This document shows positions 11,401-20,324 of a DNA stretch of 64,000 bases, piece after piece. The stretch comes from Exobasidium rhododendri (Eukaryota > Basidiomycota > Exobasidiomycetes > Exobasidiales > Exobasidiaceae). The translations under genes and the position numbers were made by a program. The stretch spans positions 3,162,001-3,226,000 of the forward strand of contig CP110631.1 in NCBI GenBank assembly GCA_026210745.1. Reading direction: 5' to 3'. A model generated the notes under the pieces. It had not been told where the DNA came from. It was given only the letters and a program-made list of their open reading frames with translations, and made no database searches. Numbering within the stretch: the first letter of the stretch is position 1; each line of letters begins with the position of its first letter.

Positions 11401-12750
11401 TGCTCTGCGGCGATTCACGCAGGTACTATGACGCGCGAACATGGTGGTTGCAGTAGCATTTGGCTGGCCGGCGCCTACTCTGGCTATCAAGGCATCGAAA
11501 GGAACGGCATCGAATCGACGTCGTTCAACTCATCGTTCCCTGTCAGCTTCTTCTTTGACGACAATGTGGAAGGGGAGAAGTGCACAGACCGGAGTGACCG
11601 TGGCTACATCTTGAATGTCATTCTTCTTGCTTGGGTCGGATTCGTCCTTCAGCCGAAGCGCATCGTCTACTTTTTCACTCTGATCGTCGTGGGGTTTTGG
11701 CACATCAACTTCGTCTCAGAGCCACGAGAGTATCCCATGTCGGTCGGTGATCCTATGGGGGATTTCTTGCCAACCCTCTTTGTCGCGTACGGTCTTTGGC
11801 GTGTGACGTTTCGATTCGTTTGGCCAGCATTCGAACGTCTGCCTCTCGAGCGGAACATGTGGATTCAAGGTTTCTTCTGGATCGGCGTCTTGCTGAATCT
11901 CGTCTTTGCAAATGTACCGCTCGACCGACTGGTAGCAAGTGACATTGCTTCACAACCGGGTGCATTGACTGCGCTCGTTGTCATCGTTGTCATTGTTTTG
12001 GTGATAGCAGTCAACCAGATCAGGGTGATTCGCAAGGTTGGCAAGCTTCCCAAATATCTCTTTTTGACGATCATTGGTGGCATCATTGTGGGCCTGCTGT
12101 CGGCGATCCCTACTACTGGATTCCGACTACACCATTACATCATCGCGATGGTCCTGCTTCCATACACTGCCTTTCCGACTCGACTTTCCTTGATCTATTC
12201 TGCCTTTTTGATCGGCATGTTCTTGAACGGAGTAGGTCGTTGGGGTTACGATGGCATCATTCAGGATGTGGCAACTATTCGAGGTTCTGGCATCATCGGA
12301 ACAGGTTTGCCTTCCTTCCTACCACCTTCCAACTGGACTGGTGTTCCTGGCGCAGGAGGTGTCACGAACAGCACAGGTTTCGTTCATTGGAGCGACATTC
12401 CCTCCAGTCAAACAGATCAGTGGGACTCTTTCCAATTGCTCGTCGACGACGTTCTACGCTTACAATCCAGCGAAACTTCCTACAACATCTCTCAATTGAC
12501 CAGCTATTTTCTGGCCTCTTCTTCCTCTTCTCTAGACACTCTCTCTGCGGGATTGGTACCTGTCTCCAATCTCTCGTCATATCCCGGCGGAAGCGATGAT
12601 GCACACGTCGAGAGTATCTTTTCGCTGCAACCCCATTTCTTACGCCTGGCTTTCTACAACTCTAATACCGCCAACTTGGGTGATTTCACGGAAGCGGCTA
12701 CGCTGTACTTCAACGGGACATTCACCTCTCCTCCGTCGGGCTCCACATAG
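8489..12750 (+). CDS. DUF1308 domain fused in frame to LCCL-domain membrane protein
   Basis: Exons 8489-8749 and 8842-12750; the 92-bp phase-0 intron has donor GTGCGT and acceptor TGTAG. Predicted 1389 aa. Residues 1 to ~633 form a DUF1308 (C7orf25-like) protein: a helical N-terminus, GKQTIFTSSNTFYLTTL, VDIVCESGRKWIRLS at ~144, and the C-terminal block DPFAFAVLFYPRSLAEKM at ~616-633. About 80 unmatched residues follow. Then a fungal LCCL-type protein starts near 710: FRVLKRWLYGPRPHS, HYPWWPLQSLEGLWL, a first membrane helix near 811, a Cys-rich luminal LCCL domain (YRGDSFICSAAIHAG near 935), then about seven to eight membrane helices and an Asn/Ser/Thr-rich tail. In my knowledge these two families are normally separate genes. 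No stop lies between them, so this is either a true fusion or two abutting same-strand genes. Function of both halves is poorly known. Confidence 0.75.
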
Positions 12751-12945
12751 ACTCTGCTCGCTTTCAGCACGCACGTACACCATACTCTCATGCATACTCG
12801 ACCTCTTGTATTTCTATTCTCCCTTGTAAAGCACCTAGTACATCGCATTAGCACGCATTCATTGCAATCGTACATGTGTGCGCGTTCAAGAAGAAAGGAT
12901 GGGGGGGGAAAAAGAGAGGGACCGAAGGGGAGATCCTGACCCAGA

Positions 12946-15706
12946 TCAAAATTCAAAGCGTTCAAGGCTGTACAAGCCGACGGCAACGTTCTCCTCATAC
13001 AATTGCCTCCTTCTACTCTTGTCTCCCAGCACACCTTTGCCCAGCCCTCCTCCCACTTCTCCAATCGGATTGGCCTTGCTTTGAGTAGCCTTCTTCTGCG
13101 CTCTTCGTAGGCTCATGATCTTTTCATCTTCATCTTTGATTAGACTTGCCTTTGCCTCTAGCTTTGCTTCTCTTTCTCGATCGTTGTACAGTCGAGAAAA
13201 GGCTTCCAAGGGTCCTCGCAGGATGAGCAGCTGATTGTAGACGCTCAGATGACCATTGATTTGCCTGGAAAGCCTCCTCAAATGTTGGTGCGTACCAGTG
13301 CTCGAAAGGAAGAGAGGAAAGTAGGTGTCCATCATGTCGCATAGCAACGTCAAGATTTCGTCCAATTTCGGCAGCTTGCTTTTCTGGAGATGCTTTTTGT
13401 TCCCACCTCCTGCTAATTGAAATTCATCGAGTATCGCTTCTTGAGTCTTGTCGAGCCAATTGGAAATCACGTCCACAATCACAATCACTTCCTCAACCTT
13501 CTCCAATCGGCTCTTCAACGCAATGCGCACTTGGTTCCTATTAAGGGCGATCGATACAAACGTTTGCAGGAACTTGTTCAATCTGACGTCTTTTTGATCA
13601 ATCATACTCTGTCGAGTAAAATGGAGAAGTACTTCCACGACATCCAGCTCAGGCAGGTCTTTCACGGTAGAGACGGCTTGAAGGAGAGCGTCCCAATCGT
13701 TGACGCTCATCAGCGAGGACAAAAGTCTTGCTCGAAGGCTGTTGGTGACGACTCGCAACGTCAAAAGATGGCTGATGGTCTGCTTTGCGTACACACTGTG
13801 CGATATCGCTTTATCCCCCTCGACTGGTGCCGCGGGCAACGTAAGGTCCAGCAGACGAAGTAGGAAGGATTGAGGATACGTCGGAATCGGAGAATGACTA
13901 GTAGTTCCCTTCTCTGCATGCCTTCCAGCACTTCCCTTGCTACCTTTTCCCGTGCCTTTCCCACCTTCGCTGTCACTGGAATCCACCTGATCTTCCTGCG
14001 CTTCTTCCTTGCCTACTGTGATCAGCCATTCTTCCTGCACTCGACTGCTTTCCTTCCTTTCCCACTTTCGGAATGCTTCGTCCATTGCCTTTTCCGCTTC
14101 CGACCCTGTCTTGTTGATTGATATCCTCTCGAGTTCTTTGATCAACTGAGCTCTTCCAGCTTCTCCCTTGTCTACGGTAGCTCCAGTCTTGTCCATTTTG
14201 ATCCACTTCCTTGTCAACGAGCTGCTAGCCAAAGCCCATCGAAGCTGACTTTCCTCGCTGACCACATACGGCACTGTCCACAGAGAAATCGCAACCTTGC
14301 TGAGTGGATCTTGACAAGTAGCCAAGACTAGAATATTCGATCCTGCAATTCTACTAGTATGGACTGTTTCCACTCCTCTTGCTTTCCACACCGTCTCATA
14401 CAAGACGCAAGAGAGATTGAGATCAACTAGTAATGCTGTGATGGAGTCCGAGGCAACTTCGGCGAAAACAAGTAAAGCGATAGAAGAGTTGACGAGCTGC
14501 AGAGAAGCAAGACGAGCCAAAGACGAGCTGTTCTGAGCTATCAGAGGAAAGAAGATCGAATGGGGCGGCTGCAGATCTATGTTGTTGCCAGCATTTACCG
14601 TCAAAATCGCGGTGATAAGTTGTCCACTTGCCGTGCAGATAGCTAGTCGACCAGAATGAAACAAAGTCACATCCTTGATCTCCTTGGCATCCTTTCCTTG
14701 TAGGGCGTTGTGCAAGCTCAAGGACGACAAAGGCTTGACTTTGGCATCTTTGGCGCCCTCATCGACAAGGAATAGCTCTAATAAGAGCTCTCCAGAGCCT
14801 CGCATCTGTGAAGAGGGCGCTGTAGAAGACTGTCCTTCTGCAGCATCAATGACTTCAGCTGCACTCCTCCTACCTTTTCTACCATTTCTCGTCGCGGTTG
14901 CGTTGTCTTCCATGGGAGAAGTGATCTGTGCAATCAGAGCGATCCCTGGTTTCTTAGAAGACGACTTCATAATTGTCGCAGAAGCGAAGCGATCAAGTAC
15001 GCTGATATGATGTATCCACCTGGTGCCCGCTCGATTCGGCAGGGTAGTTTGAGAGACTGCTACAAGCGTCCCGTCTTCATGACTGCCGATGATCGAGAAT
15101 GTTCCGTCACTGTGTTGTGCAAGAACTTCGCCCGAAGCCAAAGGATGCAGCGACCTGACGTCACTACCGATTTGACACTTTTGGAGAGTGACCCCTCCAG
15201 TCGATTCACTCGATGCGCCTCGAGCCTGCGTCCAGCAATATACCTCGGCCGTGCTGCCTTCCATCTTTGAGGATATGCATACGTATGTCATCTGCTTCAG
15301 AGCACTCTGCATCACTAGAGGTGCACATAATGGTTGCAAAGATGGCGGGAAAGTGTATGAAGTGTGGGCTGATTGGGTGGATGGCTGCGAAAGGGAGAGG
15401 CCAAGTACAGAGGCGTCAGCAAAAGTCATCAAGATTCCCCAAATTCCACCTTGATCTCACATCAACAATAACGACACCTTGACCAGCCGATAGATATACT
15501 GCCTGTCCTCGAGCTCTTCTCACGCCGGTGTTTCCGATCTTGTATACTGAACCTATCGAGAAGACATGGCCTGCTACATGTGACGAGTTCGGCGTAGCTT
15601 GAAGCGGGGGTTTGGAAGTCGAGGCACTACTCTGTCGAGATTGGGAGGTCAGCAGTGAGGGCGATGATATGGATGGTGCTGTCACCTTTGGTACCAGAGA
15701 CGCCAT
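12946..15706 (-). CDS. Utp8/NOL11-like putative nucleolar protein
   Basis: Exons 15706-15461 and 15384-12946. The 76-bp intron has donor GTGAGA, branch TGCTGAC and acceptor CGCAG, joining GQGVVIVD to PSTQSAHTSYTFPPSLQP. Predicted 894 aa. The N-terminal half is beta-rich with propeller-like repeats (VYKIGNTGVRRARG, VLAQHSDGTFSIIGS, GRLAICTASGQLITAIL). The C-terminal ~350 residues are helical (ISHLLTLRVVTNSLRARLLS, DLPELDVVEVLLHFTRQS), with an acidic/basic low-complexity insert (residues ~530-570). This two-part layout and the propeller entry phrase fit Utp8/NOL11, a t-UTP component of the small-subunit processome needed for pre-rRNA transcription and processing. The divergent neighbour is the rRNA-processing gene CGR1, which supports that role. 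The family assignment is tentative; another WD40-like scaffold is possible. Confidence 0.5.
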
Positions 15707-15966
15707 CGTGGGTGTTTCAGACAGCTATATACAGCAACCACACAGGACAAGGAGTAGCAGCTGAATAAGAGAAGATGAACAATTAGAGCAAATTATTCTT
15801 CGTCCTTTTTTGTTTTTAGCTTCACCAAAAAAATAACAAAATCGTTCATTACGTAATCGCGTGAAATTTTAGACTTGATAATTTCCTACGCAACCAAGCA
15901 AGAAAAAACAACGAAATAATCCTATCCCAATCTTTCGACACACACCTCAAGGACTCTCCTTAAGAT
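15707..15966. promoter_or_regulatory. Shared promoter of two ribosome-biogenesis genes
   Basis: 260 bp separate the divergent Utp8-like and CGR1 starts. It is AT-rich relative to its neighbours and contains TGAAATTTT at 15862-15870, resembling the fungal rRNA-processing element (TGAAAAATTT-like). Whether it is functional is inference. Confidence 0.4.
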
Positions 15967-16496
15967 ATGTCATCGTGAGTGATTGGCATGGTTGCCTTGC
16001 TCGTTGCAAGCCATACTTTTCGTGTATCTGGTTACGTCCTAATTCCGAGTTTCTGCTTCTGACTGCGCAGATCACAGTCAAAGGTCAACCAAGGCCTCCC
16101 TGCATTGGCAGCCGTTGAGAAAGCTCATCGATCAAAGCCGGTCACAAAGACTTCTGGGGTGGTAAGACCTACCAAATGGGCAACCAGGGAGCTTCAACGC
16201 AACAAGTTGGAACAGGTCAAAGCGAAGGAGCGAGAGATGAAAGACTTCAAATTGACGGCTGAGCGAACTAAGACGGAAGCTCGCATGGAACGAAAGAAGA
16301 AAAAGGAGGAGAGGGAGAGACTAGAAGAAATGAGCCGAAGGGTGAGAGTGTGATCGTCGTGAAGTCATGATCGTCATAATAGTTGCTCGGAAGCTGACTT
16401 GTCGCCTTACCTTTACGATCTGACGTCTAGATGAGCGGCAAGAAGCTCGACCGAAAGAGGAGGCGGCTCGGATTGACAAAGAAGGTATCTCATTAG
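15967..16496 (+). CDS. CGR1: rRNA-processing protein CGR1 family
   Basis: Three exons: 15967-15974 (only 8 nt, ATGTCATC), 16071-16341 and 16431-16496. Introns are 96 and 89 bp with GTGAGT/GTGAGA donors and CTGAC branch motifs. Predicted 114 aa, close to yeast Cgr1 (120 aa). The protein is extremely basic and helical: KWATRELQRNKLEQVKAKER, a run of charged K/E/R residues, then the C-terminal MSGKKLDRKRRRLGLTKK. This is the Cgr1 layout: a short N-terminal tail, then a long charged helix ending in a nucleolar-type basic cluster. Cgr1 is nucleolar and needed for 60S subunit maturation and pre-rRNA processing. The tiny first exon decides the start; an ATG inside exon 2 would lose the N-terminal tail. 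Confidence 0.88.
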
Positions 16497-17094
16497 TCGT
16501 CTTGCCTCCTCTTCGAAAGAGTGTGATCACTTGTACAACAGCACTTGCAGTGTAGATGGGAGGATTTTTTTCCTTGGTAATGATGGCGAGAGTGACAAAG
16601 GCAAGAACGAAAAGTACTAAGTATTCAGTCAGGCTCTCGCTCGTCTATCTTCATTAGAAGCTTAATTCCTTTAACTACAGCCACACTTTCTACACTTAAC
16701 TTTTTGCGCCTAGCAGCAAACGGACAGACTCAAATGAAGGCGAAACTCCTGATATTAGGATGAATAGGGAGGGAAGGGTTCCTATCGGAACAAACACCTG
16801 TGCTCTAGCAGATTCGTGTCTTACTTACATGATCATTTTCTGCCTCATATTTACCATATTTACGGTCGTCTGCCTATTGCCTCCCCTGTGGTAGCCTTTT
16901 CAAGTCACTATTACAGAGAGAAGCTCACGTTGCGATCCGTCACAGCTTTGTCTTCGTGATGAGACCTCGTCAGTATTATTACAGAGCCTACGCGGCGTTT
17001 CATGGTCAGCTAAGAGTACAGTGGGATTATGAGCTTACGTGGTTTACATGGTTCTGAGCGCTTCAAAACGAATGAGCTCGAGCAAAAGGCCTTT
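16497..17094. other. Convergent intergenic region
   Basis: Lies between the 3' ends of CGR1 and the minus-strand gene ending at 17095. No coding frame, tRNA or repeat recognised. Confidence 0.6.
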
Positions 17095-17832
17095 TCAAGG
17101 GGAATAGCATAGAGGCTGGGAGTATCGAGGACAGTCGACCCGGCTCATCGTACCACAATCCAGACAATGTGCCCACAACTCCTTTGTCGGGCCGTTTCCT
17201 CTACAATTCAGCTGTGGGATTGACTTGCAATGCGGCCTTCAAAAAGCAATATTAGCCGTGAAGAATTTCGCCGTCGGCAGAACGTAACGAACTCACCCAT
17301 GACTAGGACCGGCTTGCTTTTGATCGCCATCCACGTCCATTCCGTCGTCTTGCATATACATGCCCAACAAGCCAGAGGGACGAGACGAATTATCTTCCGG
17401 GTAGATGTCGAATACCGGATAGGCAGGGGAAGGACCAGCTTCCGTTTGCAATTCCTTGGCAAAGTAAGAGTCTGCCAATGTAGATACAACATCGTTTGGA
17501 GTCGAAGGATAAAAGTCAGAAGCGGACGAAGATGGCGAATGATTATAAAGGCTACTTTGTCGTTCAACCCCGACATCTTGCTTTTGATAGTTGACATTGT
17601 ACCCAAGATTTGCGAGCATCTGAAGATTCAACTCTCGAGGGAGCGGGTGGAATCGTGCTTCTTGATCGATTGCTCCAGTACCACTGTTCCACCGACGAGA
17701 ATCTCTCAGTCCAACGGCTTCATCCATCGCATTTCCATAGCCATCTGCTTCATCGAATTCCTTGCGCTTTCGACACGCACTCGGCTTGGCAGAAAACGAT
17801 GACGAGTCATCGGCTGGAAAGGTGAAATTCAT
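17095..17832 (-). CDS. Uncharacterised protein with C-terminal Cys/His motif
   Basis: Two exons, 17832-17297 and 17236-17095, joined across a 60-bp intron (GTGAGT donor, TTGAAG acceptor). Predicted 225 aa. Residues 1-178 are polar, with a basic KPSACRKRKEFDEAD near the start and Ser/Pro/Asp-rich remainder, probably disordered. The splice restores a compact C-terminus: GPHCKSIPQLNCRGNGPTKE followed by LWAHCLDCGTMSRVDC. The pattern HC-x7-C-x11-HC-x2-C-x6-C suggests a small metal-binding or disulfide unit. I have a vague memory of similar GPHCKSIPKL...W..C..CG endings in other Ustilaginomycotina proteins, but cannot name a family. The preceding KRKEFDE could act as a nuclear signal. The stop follows shortly (LCYSP). 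Function unknown. Confidence 0.6.
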
Positions 17833-18596
17833 AGTGTATTAAAGATGAGAATATGTAGAAGTGTAGTCAGTAGGGATGTATGTTTGAATTGTGCTTGTTT
17901 TGCGTGTGCTTGGGTGCTGGTATGTAATGACTGGTTGAGTCAAGTAGTATTCTGTGTGTGATGTTGATTGTGTTCTGTGCAATGATTGATGATGGCGGTT
18001 AAGAAACGAATACTGGGCGATTTTCCTTGTCTCGATTGCAGCGATTGTTTTTTGCAACCCCCTTTCAGCTAAAGACACATCAGTAGTCTTGAAATTGTTG
18101 TGGTTAAGGGAAGGAAAGCTTCCACCCCGGATTCGTAGAAAATGTAAAGTGCGGCACGCGACGCGACGAGTGCCATGTGGGAAAGAGGGTACCGCTTCGC
18201 TCTGAAACCCTTGTCGACAACCGATGCAAGGGGGCATTGGGCCACAATTGACGGAGAAGTCCCTTCCGCAAAGTGAGAAGAAGGATGAACCAGAGTCATT
18301 CCACGGCTGGGAGCGGTGAAAAATAAGATTCAGGGAGGGAAGATCTTCCCCGTCCAAGATGGGCCGCCGTCCGCGCTAAGGGGAAAGGGCAAGAGGTGGG
18401 TCAAATGATGTCGAAGTACTTTCTCTCTCCGCCATGCGATAATTGATGTATGTTGTGTCGTGTTTGAAGAAGAGTAGACGGTTCATATCATCCTTGATGG
18501 TCCTGCTCTTTCGCTTTGCCAGCTGAGGAGCCATGGATATGGCCAGCAGTGTGGTTGTTCTCCCTTCTTGTCTGTTCTCGGACGGGAATGTGACGC
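17833..18596. other. Leader/promoter of the 225-aa gene and UXS1 3' region
   Basis: An open frame at 17839-18357 (minus) exists but its translation has no domain-like composition. I read this stretch as a long 5' leader and promoter. Nothing else seen. Confidence 0.5.
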
Positions 18597-20086
18597 TCAT
18601 AGACGGCCGTCTTCGATACTCTTCAGGTAGGAGAGAGCCATCGTCTTTACTCCATCCTTAAGTTTCCACACTGGAGACCAATCCAAGAGCTCTTTTGCCC
18701 TTGTGATATCTGGCTTTCTCTGCTTTGGATCATCCACCGGGAGAGAGACGTGTTCAATCTTCAATTCCGTGAAAGTCATTTTCTTCTCTGCACTGATTTC
18801 ACCCAAGACTTCCCTGATCACGTTGACCAATTCCCGTATCGTGAATTCCTCGCCGCTTCCCAGATTGACCGGAGAAGTGACTGGTAAGTTGGAATCAGAA
18901 CCTTCCTCCTCGTTGTCAATATTCATCAAAGCGATCAGGCCATCCACCAGATCCTAGAGGGGAGTGATGAAGGAGGAGGAGGAGGCAATTGGCAGACAAT
19001 TCCACCAGTCCTGCAGAGATTCTCGGCACTCACTTCGATGTAGCAGAATGAGCGAGTCTGACTGCCGTCTCCGTAAATGGTGATGGGCTCTCCCTTGAGT
19101 GCTTGAAGCAAGAAGTTACTCATTACTCGGCCGTCGTAAGGATTCATTCTTGGTCCGTACGTGTTGAAAATCCGTGCCACTCTCACCTCAACGTTGTCCT
19201 GATAGAGGTATCCGTACGTCAAAGTCTCTGCCACTCTTTTCCCCTCATCGTAGCAAGCTCTAGGTCCGGTCTGATTGACGTTGCCATTGTACGACTCCTT
19301 CTGCGGACTGACCTCGGGATCTCCGTATACTTCTGACGTGGATGCTAGCAAGAATCGAGCCTTGGTCCGCTTGGCCAGACCGAGCATGTTGCTTGTACCT
19401 AAGAAGTTAGTTTTGATCGTCTTTATCTGGTTGGCTTGGTAATGAGGAGGTGAAGCAGGGCATGCTAGGTGATAAATCTGATCGACTTCAATCATAATAG
19501 GATTGACGACATCGTGTCGAACCATTTCAAAGTTGGGATGACCGACCCAGTGACTTAGGTTCGACTTTTGACCGGTGAAGAAGTTGTCCAGCACAAGTAC
19601 ATTGTGGCCCATTAGCATCAAGCGATCCACCAAATGAGATCCGAGAAATCCGGCCCCTCCGGTCACAAGTATTCGCTTCTGCTCTACGTTAGGAAGCAGA
19701 CGAACTGAAGGGAATGGCTCCAACCGTTCTCTCAGTGCTTGGTACATCCTTTGTTGCATATCTTCAGACGACACTGAAATGCTGTTCGAGACTGGAAATG
19801 GTGAAGGACCAGCGCCAGGGTGTCTTGCGTGAGATGAACGTTGACTTCCTAATGATGAGGGTGAATACGATCTTCTGGCCCGATGAGACAGTCGAGCGTC
19901 AATATGATTACCCAGCAAGGAGGAACTACTAGTAGTGTCGAACATCACTGGAACGCTGCCGCTTGAGGATGTGGAGCTGGAGGAGAGCCATGATCGCGGT
20001 GATACTTTGGAGTCATTGCTGCCAGAGCCGTTGCCTCGAATAGGAGAGGATGCATTGCGCATCGCTCCGGTAGATGCTAATACCAT
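18597..20086 (-). CDS. UXS1: UDP-glucuronate decarboxylase (UDP-xylose synthase)
   Basis: Converts UDP-glucuronic acid to UDP-xylose with NAD+, supplying xylose for basidiomycete glycans. Exons 20086-19034 and 18953-18597; the 80-bp intron (GTGAGT...CTCTAG) joins RSFCYIE to [10 protein letters not shown]. Predicted 469 aa. An extended SDR Rossmann fold starts with [16 protein letters not shown] near residue 139, then [29 protein letters not shown], the catalytic [15 protein letters not shown] and [10 protein letters not shown]-type YxxxK near 277 (seen as [10 protein letters not shown]). The C-terminus has [16 protein letters not shown] and [18 protein letters not shown]. The start is uncertain: I chose the ATG giving MVLASTGAM. 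The frame stays open to another ATG at 20293, but that would leave only 31 bp before the divergent neighbour. Ser-rich N-terminus probably disordered. Confidence 0.93.
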
Positions 20087-20324
20087 GTCCTCACCGTCCC
20101 TGCCTGTCCTTGACTGGGTGACGAGGTCACTGACAAGCGTATCGGGTCTTTCTTGCCTGAGGATGATTGAAACAGTCCTTTTGCGCCTCGACAAAAGGCA
20201 AGTTAAGTGAACGGACGCGTGCATACGAACAAGAAAAAATGAAAAAGATCCCAGATCACTGACCGTCGTCGGCCTGCGCTTTCTTCCTTCCATCAAGCTG
20301 GCCTGCTAAGTATTGCCAGGCAAG

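Noticed and set aside
17839-18357. 172-codon minus-strand frame upstream of the 225-aa gene
   Set aside because: Low-complexity Thr/Ser/His translation without domain; read as 5' leader.
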